64,000 nucleotides of DNA from an uncultured Hyphomicrobiales bacterium (GCA_903931945.1 CAIZEI010000091.1:96917-160916), one strand, 5' to 3'; shown: positions 37,360 to 46,800, counted from the stretch's first letter. The notes: generated by a model not told the origin, from the letters alone. A program made the numbers and translations.

Positions 37360-37398
37360 GCATAAAAAATCCATACGTTTTAAGTGTGCGCGCATAAA
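37360..37398 (-). promoter_or_regulatory. Conserved divergent-promoter block, copy B
   Basis: Minus-strand reading: TTTATGCGC (37398-37390), 8 bases, AAAACGTATGGA (37381-37370), then TTTTTTATGC. The 12-mer is identical and the flanks nearly identical to copy A at 28484-28523. It precedes the 46-codon membrane protein gene by about 35 bases. A TTTTATGC repeat at 37435-37442 resembles the T-rich part of the kdp promoter. Confidence 0.5.
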
Positions 37399-37532
37399 AA
37401 GGCGGCTTTGAACGCGCGCAATCGACCGAACGGATTTTATGCTTTCATCATGATTTCCGTATCGAATTTTAATGCCAGACTTGAATAATTTGCCTCCACA
37501 TCGTCGCTGTCGGCAATGAGCAGGAGTCAGTC

Positions 37533-37781
37533 ATGCAGGCGCCAACCGAATGGACCATCCGGGCTGCCGTCGTCGCCACGCCGTGGGCACACCCCGAGAG
37601 ATCTGGCCGTTACGAAACGTTGCTCGATGCCATACTCAATGCAGACCCGGACGGCGGAGAGTTGGCGCCGTGGATCATCCTGGAGGATGGGCATATGCTT
37701 AATCCTCGACAAATCGCCACCCTTCGAGAGTCGATCAATCGCGGTTCGCTGGCCTTGCCGGCGGGGCTCCTGAATTTTTGA
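37533..37781 (+). CDS. Small hypothetical protein
   Basis: An 82-residue soluble protein starting at ATG 37533 with AGGAG 8 bases upstream. It reads as a real protein (TIRAAVVATPWAHPERSGRYET, PWIILEDGHMLNPRQIATLR), with an acidic central part. No family recognised. Divergent from the 46-codon membrane protein gene and about 190 bases ahead of the PTS IIA gene. Confidence 0.65.
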   Translation: MQAPTEWTIRAAVVATPWAHPERSGRYETLLDAILNADPDGGELAPWIILEDGHMLNPRQIATLRESINRGSLALPAGLLNF

Positions 37782-38004
37782 GCCACGGCTCTTTTCGCAG
37801 CGCAAATTTATCGGTCGCGATCGCGAAGCCGCTATTGAGTATGTTTTCCAAAGGCGCGGCATCGCGCTGCGCAAAGGCATTGATTGATGCCGCCGCCTGC
37901 GCTAAAAGCTCGCCCGTGGCGCTGAGAGAGCCCGCCACGCGAAATCCTTTCCGGCTCGGCGATATGATGACATGCGCATTCGCGAATTGGTCTCGCTCGA
38001 ACAT
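37735..38004 (-). CDS. Possible small hypothetical protein
   Basis: An 89-codon minus-strand frame filling the otherwise empty gap 37782-37971, with codons mostly ending in G or C and a plausible composition (RVAGSLSATGELLAQAAASINAF). It overlaps the 3' end of the gene at 37533 and the 5' end of the PTS gene, which lowers confidence. The true start may be further in. No family recognised. Confidence 0.3.
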   Translation of the reverse strand: MFERDQFANAHVIISPSRKGFRVAGSLSATGELLAQAAASINAFAQRDAAPLENILNSGFAIATDKFALRKEPWLKNSGAPPARPANRD

Positions 38005-38424
38005 GTCGATGCGCGGGTACGAGTGTCAACAAAGGCGCAGTTATTAAAAGAGCTTGCCCGTCGGGCGGCTCAAATCGTGAAAATGGACGAAAGCGTCATT
38101 CTCAAAGCGCTCACCGATCGTGAGCAGCTTGGCTCGACAGGGGTCGGCGGAGGAATTGCCTTGCCTCATGCGCGACTCCCCGGCCTCAAGCAAAGTATCG
38201 GCTTGCTGATCAGCCTCGATCACGCGATCGACTTTAAATCGATTGACGAGACCCCGATCGACCTCGCGGGAATGTTATTGTTGCCTGAAGATACGAAAGG
38301 CGAAGCGAATTCCGCCCTCGCATGCATTGCGCGACGATTTCGTGAGCCCGGCATTGCGGATCGTCTCAGGAAAGCAAAATCCGCTGACGAATTATATAAA
38401 CTGGCGATTTCCACAGAGTGCTGA
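37972..38424 (+). CDS. PTS IIA domain protein (PtsN/fructose IIA-like)
   Basis: A 150-residue PTS EIIA type 2 domain. Key: LKELARRAAQIVKMDESVILKALTDRE, then the phosphorylatable His66 in GIALPHARLPG, and a C-terminal helix KAKSADELYKLAI. Family role: accepts phosphate from the PTS chain; PtsN proteins also regulate K+ uptake, including KdpD in E. coli. Its position just downstream of kdpDE makes a K+-regulatory role plausible, but that is inference. No other PTS genes are near. Confidence 0.85.
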   Translation: MRIRELVSLEHVDARVRVSTKAQLLKELARRAAQIVKMDESVILKALTDREQLGSTGVGGGIALPHARLPGLKQSIGLLISLDHAIDFKSIDETPIDLAGMLLLPEDTKGEANSALACIARRFREPGIADRLRKAKSADELYKLAISTEC

Positions 38425-38449
38425 CCCGTAATATTCACCGGGATCTGAC

Positions 38450-38764
38450 TTGGCGTTCAGGTCGTGTCGGCATTTCAGGAATTCACGAATTGGAGCCAAT
38501 GTCGAGCTGATCGGAACCGCCGCCGACATCGCCGACACCATGCAGGAATGGTTCGAATGCGAAGGCGCCGACGGCTACAACGTCATGCCTGCGAACATGC
38601 CGACGGGCCTCCATGATTTTATCGAGCATGTCGTGCCAGAATTGCGCCGCCGCGGACTTTTCCGCTTAGCCTATGCAGGCAAGACATTGCGCGATCATCG
38701 CGGCCTTGCCACACCGGCGGACGCCGCCGCAGCGCAAGCTGAGGGAGTCGCAACCGGGTATTGA
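38450..38764 (+). pseudogene. C-terminal remnant of LLM-class flavin monooxygenase (NtaA/SnaA/DszA-like)
   Basis: About 85 residues match only the C-terminus of luciferase-like flavin-dependent monooxygenases: ELIGTAADIADTMQEWFE, DGYNVMPANMPTGLHDFIEHVVPELRRRGLFR and a TLRDHRGL tail. The catalytic barrel (about 350 residues) is missing. Upstream DNA is the end of the PTS gene plus a few unrelated bases. A deletion or rearrangement removed the rest. Relatives desulfonate or oxidise N/S compounds, in keeping with the sulfur theme. Confidence 0.75.
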
Positions 38765-38847
38765 CGGGATCGCATTGGGGGCGGCGATCCATTTGATCTA
38801 TCGGATGGCGCGGCGAAACGCGACGCTGCTTGTTCTATCAGCCGCGC

Positions 38848-39879
38848 CTATCGCATCATATCGCGTGCGCGCTCCAGGATCGCGGGCGGCGTCGCATAGA
38901 GCGCACCCACCGTTTGTTGCACGCTTTCGCCTGCGCGGGGCGCGATTTCGATCAGCTGCTTTGCCGCCTCGTCCAAAAGCTCATGGTCGGCGAGCGACAA
39001 CGCGAATGCTTTTCGCAGCGCGCCGACGCGGTCCTCGGGAACGCCGGGAGGAGCAAGGTAGGCCTTGCCGAACGCTTGTTGAAACCCCACGATGAGTTCG
39101 GCGGCGCGCCGGTCGGGGTCTTCGTGGATATAGGGCCATGCCTGGGGAACATGCATCGCCATCAATTCCGGGTCTGGTTCGATGCCGTCCTGGACGAGGA
39201 TGTTGAGCTTGTCGCCGCTTGTCCACTCGTTTTTCTGGATTTTGAGCGCGGACCAGTCGAGCCCGCAGATTCCGTCGATCTCGCCGCGCTCCATCGCGAG
39301 GAATAGTTCGCCCGGCCCCTTGTAACCGGCGGCGATCTCGAACCTTGCGCCGGTGGCGCGGTGCCAGGCGGCATAGTCGTAGGTCGGGCTGCCCGGCGTC
39401 GTCGCGCCAACGATAAGCTTTGTTCGCAGCGCGTCCTCGTAAGTCGCGACTTTCGAGCCGCGCAGGGTGAAGCACACACGCGTGCCATGTTCGGCGCCCG
39501 CCAGATATTGGAACTGCCGGGGATCCAACTCCGTCTGGCCGCTGCTATCGAGCAATTGATCGAGAATGGCGTTGGGCAGGATGTTGCCGATCACCGTGCC
39601 GTCCTTTGGCGCGATTTTATAAAGATATGTCGCAGCGGTCTTCGATCCGGCGCCGGGCATGGTCCGGAACACAACATTGGGATTGCCAGGAATAAATCGG
39701 CCGAGATAACGGGCGATCAAGCGCCCATAGATCGCGAAACCGCCAGTGGCGTCGGTCCCCACGATGAAATTGATTGTCTTGCCCGCGTAGAAATCCGCGG
39801 CATACGCCGAGCGCTCTTGCGGGCGCGCGACCGCAAGCAGGCCAACCGCGCTAACAAGCAAAGTTCGCAACCGCCGCAT
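38848..39879 (-). CDS. Bug/TctC-family tricarboxylate-type substrate-binding protein
   Basis: A 343-residue periplasmic binding protein with N-terminal signal (RRLRTLLVSAVGLLAVARP...) and the Bug fold: FYAGKTINFIVGTDATGGFAIYGRLIARYLG, NVVFRTMPGAGSKTAATYLY, APKDGTVIG, and GYKGPGELFLAMERGEIDGICG. ATG 39879 has AAAGGA 8 bases upstream; ATG 39888 is the alternative. Bug proteins usually serve TctAB carriers, but none is present. It lies 18 bases after the FAD oxidoreductase gene, forming a two-gene operon. Confidence 0.85.
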   Translation of the reverse strand: MRRLRTLLVSAVGLLAVARPQERSAYAADFYAGKTINFIVGTDATGGFAIYGRLIARYLGRFIPGNPNVVFRTMPGAGSKTAATYLYKIAPKDGTVIGNILPNAILDQLLDSSGQTELDPRQFQYLAGAEHGTRVCFTLRGSKVATYEDALRTKLIVGATTPGSPTYDYAAWHRATGARFEIAAGYKGPGELFLAMERGEIDGICGLDWSALKIQKNEWTSGDKLNILVQDGIEPDPELMAMHVPQAWPYIHEDPDRRAAELIVGFQQAFGKAYLAPPGVPEDRVGALRKAFALSLADHELLDEAAKQLIEIAPRAGESVQQTVGALYATPPAILERARDMMR

Positions 39880-39897
39880 GTCCGGCATCCTTTGGCG

Positions 39898-41295
39898 TCA
39901 CCGAGTCATCGAGTGACTTAAAACGGGTTGTGGCAGATAGGATCCCGCCGCGCGGAGCGACTCGACAAGCGTCCATGTATCGAGGTCGCAAGCAGGCTGA
40001 CCGGTTCGGATAGACTGAATGGCAGCAGTGGCGGCCGCCTGCCCCATCATGAACGCGGCCGATTGCGAGCGGATGGAGCCGTGCACTTTGGTGTCGCTGG
40101 AATGGCAACGGCCGGCGACCCAGAGATTGGCCCATTCCTTCGGCACGAGAATGCTGTAGGGAATGCCGATGGACGCGCCGCGCGGCAATTTTCCGGCGCC
40201 ATGCATGTCCTTCATGAAGCGCTCGTATTCCTCCTTTGAGTCGTTCGTCGAATGCACGTCGGCAGGCCGGTTGTAGACCGCGACCTGATCGGGAAACTGC
40301 CGGGCGGAATTGTAATCTGCGAATGTCAGCTCGAATTCTCCGACGATGCGGCGGGTGTCGCGGATGCCCATCACGGGCGATGTCGAGGCGAGCTCGATCC
40401 GCTCGCAGCCCGGGACATATTTTCGGTAGAATTCGGTGTATTCGACGGCTAGCTTGCGGCCGTGAATCATGCCGTCGGACAGGTCCCGCGCCTTCAGGCC
40501 GTCGATATTGTAGATATGGCCAGCGTTCAGATTCCCGGTCACCGCGCCAATCTTCTTCATGCCGGCGATGAAATGATCAGGATGGGTGAAATGCCCGTCG
40601 GCGTTGGCGCGCGGCAGGTATTCGTTCTTGACGCGCTCCTTCACCGCGTCAGATCCCCTGGGGCCATTGTAGTCGGCATGATCCCAGTCGATGCCGCCAA
40701 AGATAGAGCACACCGTTGCGGGCTGATGCGGCCAGTCGCGCCCCGCAACCTTGCATGGCGCGCCGCTGGCGGCCGCGAGCACTGCGTCGCCGGTGGCGTC
40801 GATGTATGTTTTCGCGCGGATGAACTTCAGCCCTTCGACGTTGCTGACAATCACGCCAGCGACGTTCTTGCCGTTCGTCTCCGCGTCGATGACTTTGGTG
40901 AAGAACCGCACTTCGACGCCCGCCTCGACGCAATATTCGTCGAGCAGGCGCTTCAGCGATTCAGGGTTGAAGGGAATCCAGCGGTTATAGTCCGACACCC
41001 AATAATCGGGCGTCACCTCCGGCCCGAGAAAGCCGCGCTGGTGCATGGTTTCGATCAGCTGTCGCGTGAAGCCGCCAACCAGCGTTTTTGTGCCATCGCC
41101 CATGGGTCCAAACGTGGCGACCATGCCGGAAGTGGACATGCCGCCGAGACATCCAGTCGCTTCGATCAACACCACCTTCGCGCCGAGCCGAGCCGCGCAA
41201 ACTGCGGCCGCGGCGCCGGCAGGGCCGCCGCCAGCGACCAGAACGTCATAATCCTCCTCGACCGGAATCTCGCGTGAATAGGTGTGGGACATCAT
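39898..41295 (-). CDS. FAD-dependent oxidoreductase (FAD_oxidored family)
   Basis: A 465-residue flavoprotein. N-terminal FAD fold DYDVLVAGGGPAGAAAAVCAARLGAKVVLIEATGCLGGMSTSGMV (about residues 15-58), then TYIDATGDAVLAAASGAPC in the middle, and WVAGRCHSSDTKVHGSIRSQSAAFMMGQAAATAA near the C-terminus, typical of this class of oxidoreductases annotated by the GGMST motif. The operon partner is a Bug-type binding protein, suggesting the flavoprotein acts on the captured compound. Substrate unknown. Start 41295 or 41292. Confidence 0.85.
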   Translation of the reverse strand: MMSHTYSREIPVEEDYDVLVAGGGPAGAAAAVCAARLGAKVVLIEATGCLGGMSTSGMVATFGPMGDGTKTLVGGFTRQLIETMHQRGFLGPEVTPDYWVSDYNRWIPFNPESLKRLLDEYCVEAGVEVRFFTKVIDAETNGKNVAGVIVSNVEGLKFIRAKTYIDATGDAVLAAASGAPCKVAGRDWPHQPATVCSIFGGIDWDHADYNGPRGSDAVKERVKNEYLPRANADGHFTHPDHFIAGMKKIGAVTGNLNAGHIYNIDGLKARDLSDGMIHGRKLAVEYTEFYRKYVPGCERIELASTSPVMGIRDTRRIVGEFELTFADYNSARQFPDQVAVYNRPADVHSTNDSKEEYERFMKDMHGAGKLPRGASIGIPYSILVPKEWANLWVAGRCHSSDTKVHGSIRSQSAAFMMGQAAATAAIQSIRTGQPACDLDTWTLVESLRAAGSYLPQPVLSHSMTR

Positions 41296-42167
41296 CTCAA
41301 CTCATCTCTTTAGATTGGAGTGGCCCAGCGTTGACGCCGCAGGCAAGGCGTCAATTGGCGTCGCCGCCTTTGCCGCTTGCCCATGACCGGGCTTCGATAA
41401 AAAGCGAATCCGTCATCCTGTCAAACCATTTGGGATTATCTTGTTGCACGGGGCTCTGAAACCGCGCCTGGCCAGCTTCACTTTCGCGCGCCGATTGTAG
41501 CCTGACGCCTTCCGCCTATTCGAGCGTTCGTGGGCGTCAATGGCGGAAACGCGCTGGTCTCGCCGGGCCGGCGAGGACGCCGCGTTCGGTCCCGGCGCCG
41601 CCCCTATCATAACGGCGCGGCGCTTTTTTGAGCCATGTTTCTTAAACAAACATTCGCCTGCTCCGCGAAATGCCGCCTGTATTGTCGCGAAATGATGGAC
41701 AGCATGAGCCCGATGTCGGACTTTCGGATTGCTTTCCGGCGCGAGAAAAATACGGCGCGCGGCTTCAAACCTGTCTGGCGCATCTGGCGCGCGACACCCC
41801 CTTTCGCGCTAGAGCCTGGTTCTGATCAATTGCCGACACACTTCAAGCTCTTGATTGGCATGGCGTTCGAATGGGCAAGGACAATCGCGGACGCCCGGAT
41901 AATTGAAGCGACACCCCCGACAGTGGACGCCAAAGGCTGGGCTCGCGACCGGAGGCTGGCTGCCGCGATGCGCAAGGAGCCCCCGACAGATAAACCTATA
42001 GGGCCAACAAATTGGCTGCTGTCGCAAGACAAATTGACAAATCGAAAGGCTACTGCGACGTTCATGATAGATTCGGAGTGCAAGCGTTCAAACGCGCCCT
42101 TAAAAAAGGTCGAATCGTTTTAGCACAACGAGATTTGATTTGTTCCTTCGCAGCAAGGGGATACGAG
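41296..42167. other. Gene-poor region
   Basis: About 870 bases with only chance-like frames on both strands. The longest (41635-42123) has no recognisable domain and unlikely composition. No RNA gene or repeat recognised. The 3' end presumably carries the promoter of the secreted protein at 42168. Confidence 0.4.
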
Positions 42168-42764
42168 ATGTTCCGTTTGATTAGCGGAATTGGATGTTTC
42201 GCGCTGCGCCGGCTGGCGCGGACCCTGCCCGCCATCTGCGGCCTGCTCTGGCTGGGCGCCGCGCCGGTGCGGGCGCAGACCTATGATTTCACCTTTACGG
42301 GAACGAGTGGCTGCGTGGTTTGCGGCATTACCCAAGGGGTTTTTACATTTGCCGGCGGGAATTTTACTTCCTTTTCCGGCGTTGCCAATGGGCTCTCGGC
42401 GGAAGGCCTGGCGGACGGAAGTTTCTTTTTATCTCCCATAACCTCTAGTTCCTACAATGGGCAGACGGCGCCATTCTACTATTATATTGTAGACGGCGTC
42501 TCAAACACCTCAGGGTTGTCTGTGGAGATTGCTTTGGGCGGGGTCAACAATTTTCCAAGCTATGTGAGACTCAATTCTGGCACTTTTGCGCTCGTCCAGG
42601 GAGGACCGTCGACGGTCGTTGCACAAACCCCCGCCCCCATCCCCGGCACAGGCGCGCTGTCGTGGCTGGCGTTTGGCCTGATTGGCCTTTGCTATCGCCG
42701 CAAGGCGATTTCAGCGGCGTTGCGTTCAGCCCGCGCACGGATTGCCGGGCGCGCGTCCGCCTGA
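42168..42764 (+). CDS. Secreted protein with C-terminal sorting-like (PEP-CTERM-like) tail
   Basis: A 198-residue protein: N-terminal signal (LPAICGLLWLGAAPVRAQ, cleavage after AQ at about residue 37), a Thr/Ser/Gly/Phe-rich beta-type body (FTFTGTSGCVVCGITQGVFTFAGG), and a C-terminus with PAPIPGTGALSWLAFGLIGLCYRRK followed by a basic tail. The last part has the proline motif, membrane helix and basic residues of PEP-CTERM-type sorting signals, but in the PIPGTG variant. ATG 42168 follows AAGGGG. No exosortase gene is in the window. Function unknown, probably surface or envelope. Confidence 0.7.
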   Translation: MFRLISGIGCFALRRLARTLPAICGLLWLGAAPVRAQTYDFTFTGTSGCVVCGITQGVFTFAGGNFTSFSGVANGLSAEGLADGSFFLSPITSSSYNGQTAPFYYYIVDGVSNTSGLSVEIALGGVNNFPSYVRLNSGTFALVQGGPSTVVAQTPAPIPGTGALSWLAFGLIGLCYRRKAISAALRSARARIAGRASA

Positions 42765-43374
42765 CACAAGGCGCCTTGGTCACTCGGGCGTCTCCACGAT
42801 TGGGCAATCCCTTGAGGGGCGGCTCGACCGGCTCTATGCGACGGCGTGTGATCGTGTCCCCCGCAGTGGTGTAGCAGGCCTGGCGCCAGCCGCCTGCGGT
42901 GCGTGAGGCTGGAGCCGCCGCCGAAGTCCATTGGAAAATTTGGGACCGGCGGAGAGAGTTCGCTCGACTTCGCTGGCGACCAGAGCGGTCATGCCGAAAA
43001 CTTTGCGAAGCAGGAGGCTTTGAGCGAAGAGCTCGACGGCGGCAATGCTTTGGTCCGCAGGGCCTGCGCCGATATCGGCCGCTCGCCCGAACGAGGCTGA
43101 TACGCTGTTATCGCGGCCTCGAAAATACCGCGACCGTGACTTCGGATCGCTATAAATGGGAGGGGCGGCCCAGCAAATCCTGATCCGCCATCGCCCGCGC
43201 GATCCTGCAAAGCCAGTGGAACGGCTCGACCTTCTTTGGCTTGCAGAGCGGGCGGGGCCGGTCATGATCAAACAACGAAGCGCCGCTATGGCACAGGCAA
43301 GCTGGGCGCATAGCGGACTTGCTCGCCGCCGCGTAACATGGACAAATTATTTCCTTGCGAAAGCACGGTGCACG
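42765..43374. other. Gene-poor region before DUF2339 gene
   Basis: About 610 bases. All frames look like chance or shadows. The DUF2339 frame is open back to 43156, but the leader is basic and unlike a membrane protein start. Nothing else recognised. Confidence 0.4.
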
Positions 43375-46200
43375 ATGGACGGTTTTTTCGTAATTCTCGG
43401 ATTGGCGACCTTCATTGGCTTTCTTCTGGGACCAATCGCATTCTTCCTGACGATCGGCGCGCGCAGGCGATTGCGCGACGCCGAAGAGCACGTTGCGCGC
43501 CTTGAAGCGCGCCTCAAGCGCATTGAGTCGACAGGTCACCCGACGCCAAGTGCGACGAGCGCTCCGTCCGCATCCGAAACGCCCGTTGTCGCTCCAAAAC
43601 CCATCGAACAGCCTGAAGCAGCGCCCGCGGCGCGGTCTGATGACGCTTTAATCTCGGGACAAATGCAACAAACTGAGCCAGCGCCTCCCTTGCTGGCCCA
43701 ACAACGGGCGCCGCAGCGTCCACGTCGCAGTTTTGAAGAGGCGATCGGCACGCGCTGGACGGTATGGGTCGGCGGCATTGCGCTCGCGCTCGGCGCACTG
43801 TTACTGGTGCGCTATTCGTTCGAGCAAGGCTATTTCGGCCCCGGCGCGCGTGTTCTCCTGGGGCTTGCGCTTGCGGTCGCGCTCGTTGCGGGCGGCGAAT
43901 GGATGCGTCGCAAGGAGCGCGCTTCCGGCGAACCTCAAAACGACGCCTCGGGTAGCGCCTATATTCCTGGCGTCCTCACGGCGTGCGGCGCGGTGGCCGC
44001 TTTCGGCGCGTTCTACGCAGCCTATGCGATTTATGGGTTCGTTGGCCCGGCCCTCGCGCTCATTGCGCTTGGCGCAACCGGCGTTGCGTGTATGCTCGCT
44101 GCGGCGCTGCACGGGCCGGCGCTGGCGGGCCTTGGCCTCATTGGTTCACTCGCAACGCCGTTGCTTGTATCATCCGACGAGCCCAACCCATGGGCGTTGA
44201 TGATCTACCTCGCCGCAGTCAGTCTGGCGTCCTATGGCTTCGCACGATTGCGCCGCTGGAAATGGCTCGCTATTTCGACCGCCATCGGCGTCGGCCTGTG
44301 GTCTTTCGCCTATATCATTGCGCTTTCCGGCGGGACTCCGACCGGTTTCTTTCAGGCCGGCGCGATGCACGTGCTGGTCGCCACGGCGCTGGCGGCGTGG
44401 TTCATCAGCGTACAACCGTGGCTCGATTCAGCGCTTGGCTCTGATTCTGTCAAGCCGCCACAAGACCCGGCCAGCGTGATCGCGCCCGCGAGTTTCGCCA
44501 TTGTGATGCTCGCATTGCTATTCGAGGGCGCGAGTTTTGGAGAGTTTGGCGTCGGCTGGATTTTCACTGCGGCGGCAATGATGATCATACTCGCAATCGC
44601 TGGCCTCGCGAGTTCCACCGCGACAGCGCTTCTTGCAGTCTGCGGAACATTCATCGTCGCGACATTGCGTATCTGGCCCAGCGTATTTGCCAGCGACTTT
44701 GTCCGGGGGCTGCCTGACTGGAGCCTCGTTCACTGGGTCGAACCCGTCAATGTCAGCGCCTATGTCGCTTTAGCAATCATCGCATCGTTCAGCCTCGGCG
44801 CGCTCGCAGCGAACCCGTTGCTCTGCCGGCGGCTGTCTTTCGTCAACGCCTGCATGAGCGCAGGAACTGCGACTTTGACCCCCCTTCTCGCGCTGATCGT
44901 CGCCTATTTGCGCTTCGGCAAATTCGACACGAGTTACACGTTTGCGGCAATCGCCGCGGCGCTCGGCGTCGTGTTCGTTTCTGGCGCGCAAGTATTTCGC
45001 ACCCGCGTTGGCGACGTAACAGCAGTTGACCGGCCGCCGGAAGCAACGCTCGGTCTCGGCGCCTTCGCATCAGCGACAATCGCGGCCCTTGCGCTCGCGT
45101 TAACCTTCGCGCTCGCCGGCGGCACACTAACCATAGCCCTCGCGCTCGCGGCGCTGGGCGCGGCCTATGTTTCCGCCCAATTGCAAATACCGGCGCTTCG
45201 CTGGTGCGTAGCCGCGCTCGGCGCGGTCGTCGCGGCGCGGCTTGCATGGGAGCCGCGCATCGTTGGCGATACCCTTGGCAAGACGCCGCTCTTCAACTGG
45301 CTGCTCGTCGGGTATGGCGTTCCCGCGCTTGCGTTCGGCTATGCGGCGCGGATCATGCGGCGCGCCGACGAAAGCGAAGATACGCCCGTGCGCGTCGCGC
45401 AGACACTGGCGATCCTGCTCGCAGCGTTCCTCGTTATGTTCGAGATCCGCCACGCGTTGCATGATGGAGACATCTACGCGACATCGACCGGGTTCGTGGA
45501 ACAGGGCCTGTTCGTTTTCTCCGGCTTCGCCTTCTCGGCCGCGCTAACGCGAATTACGTCATTGCAAAAATCGACTGTCTTCCGCATTGCATCTTACACT
45601 GCCTTCATCGGCTCGGTGGCGGTGGCGATTCTTGGACTCGGCCTTGGCGTCAATCCGTTGTTTCAAAGCGAACCGATTCGCGGCGGCGGCATTATCAACA
45701 CGCTCTCGCTCGGCTATCTGTTGCCGGCAATCGCGGCGTTCGTCACCGCCCGGCTCGCGGTTGGAGTCAGACCCAACTGGTATCCGGCCAGCGCGCGTAT
45801 CGTGGCGATTGCCCTCGTCTTTGCACTGCTGACGCTGGAAACGCGCTTCCTCTTCCAGGGACCAGACATTTATTTCCTCCGGTCGACGAGCCAGGCGGAG
45901 TGGTACACCTATTCCGCGGTATGGCTTTCCTTCGGCCTTGTGCTGCTCGCCTATGGATTATGGCGCGGCTCGAAGGAGGCGCGGCTCGCGTCGGCGCTGT
46001 TTGTGTTCCTGACCGTTGTCAAGGTTTTCCTCTTCGATCTCGAAGGACTCATGGGTCTGTGGCGCGCGCTTTCCTTCATTGGTCTCGGCCTCGTCCTTTT
46101 AGGCATCGGCTTTGTCTATCAAAAGTTCGTTTTTGTTCTGCCGCAGTCGCCAGCGCCGGACGGCGACGCACGTGACGCACGCCGAACGGACGCGCCGTGA
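43375..46200 (+). CDS. DUF2339-type large polytopic membrane protein
   Basis: A 941-residue predicted membrane protein with one N-terminal helix (residues 1-25), a coiled-coil stretch (RLRDAEEHVARLEARLKRIE), a Pro/Ala-rich linker, the motif FEEAIGTRWTVWVGGIALALGALLLVRYSFEQGYFGPGAR that marks DUF2339 proteins, then some 22-25 further membrane helices. ATG 43375 is chosen because it starts the first helix. Function of the family is unknown; relatives are proposed envelope proteins. Single gene. Confidence 0.85.
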   Translation: MDGFFVILGLATFIGFLLGPIAFFLTIGARRRLRDAEEHVARLEARLKRIESTGHPTPSATSAPSASETPVVAPKPIEQPEAAPAARSDDALISGQMQQTEPAPPLLAQQRAPQRPRRSFEEAIGTRWTVWVGGIALALGALLLVRYSFEQGYFGPGARVLLGLALAVALVAGGEWMRRKERASGEPQNDASGSAYIPGVLTACGAVAAFGAFYAAYAIYGFVGPALALIALGATGVACMLAAALHGPALAGLGLIGSLATPLLVSSDEPNPWALMIYLAAVSLASYGFARLRRWKWLAISTAIGVGLWSFAYIIALSGGTPTGFFQAGAMHVLVATALAAWFISVQPWLDSALGSDSVKPPQDPASVIAPASFAIVMLALLFEGASFGEFGVGWIFTAAAMMIILAIAGLASSTATALLAVCGTFIVATLRIWPSVFASDFVRGLPDWSLVHWVEPVNVSAYVALAIIASFSLGALAANPLLCRRLSFVNACMSAGTATLTPLLALIVAYLRFGKFDTSYTFAAIAAALGVVFVSGAQVFRTRVGDVTAVDRPPEATLGLGAFASATIAALALALTFALAGGTLTIALALAALGAAYVSAQLQIPALRWCVAALGAVVAARLAWEPRIVGDTLGKTPLFNWLLVGYGVPALAFGYAARIMRRADESEDTPVRVAQTLAILLAAFLVMFEIRHALHDGDIYATSTGFVEQGLFVFSGFAFSAALTRITSLQKSTVFRIASYTAFIGSVAVAILGLGLGVNPLFQSEPIRGGGIINTLSLGYLLPAIAAFVTARLAVGVRPNWYPASARIVAIALVFALLTLETRFLFQGPDIYFLRSTSQAEWYTYSAVWLSFGLVLLAYGLWRGSKEARLASALFVFLTVVKVFLFDLEGLMGLWRALSFIGLGLVLLGIGFVYQKFVFVLPQSPAPDGDARDARRTDAP

Positions 46201-46201
46201 G

Positions 46202-46800
46202 GTGGCTCGAAAACGGGCGCGCTGGCAGGCCGGCCAAGGTTCAATCGACATCAAGAGGCTTGTTTTCATTGATGAAACATAGGCCAAGACCTCAGCGACA
46301 AAGCGACGCTTTGCGCGGATATGGCCACGTTGCCCGGCTGGTCTTTGCGCGGTCAGCGGCTGGAAGCCAAAGTCCCCTTTGGGCACTGGAAAACCATGAC
46401 CTTCGTCGGCGCCTTGCGGCATGAACGTATCGACGCGCCATGGGTCATCGATGGCCCGGTCAATGCCGATATTTTCCAGTCGTATGTCAAGACCCAGCTG
46501 GTTCCAACCCTCAGCAAAGGCGATATTGTCATCATGGACAATCTCAGCTCGCACAAGCGACCGGCCATTCGCGCCTCCATCCGCGCAGCGGACGCCAGGC
46601 TGCTCTTCCTGTCCGCCTGCAGCGCCGACATCAACCCAACCGAGCCGTCCTTTTCAAAACTGAAACACCTCCTGCGAAAGGTCTGCCAGCGCACCGTCGA
46701 GGCAACCTGGAAAAGATCGGCGAACTCCTCCGCCAGTTCACATCACAAGAATGCAAAAATTACCCGATAAATTCGGGATATGGCTCTATCCAACGACATG
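46202..46800 (+). pseudogene. IS630-family transposase remnant
   Basis: Translation matches the DDE domain of IS630 transposases: RLVFIDET, GHWKTMTFVGALR, DIVIMDNLSSHK (catalytic Asp), and NPTEPSFSKLKHLLRK (Glu). It is broken: TAG at 46280 replaces the expected Trp after DET, there is a frameshift between 46283 and 46321, and another near 46705 after which the normal GELLRQFTSQEC ending continues. The N-terminal helix-turn-helix half is absent. It starts right after the DUF2339 stop. Confidence 0.8.

Noticed and set aside
41635..42123. 162-codon plus-strand frame in the gene-poor region
   Set aside because: Composition is unlike neighbouring proteins, with no domain, no good ribosome-binding site and no conservation signal.
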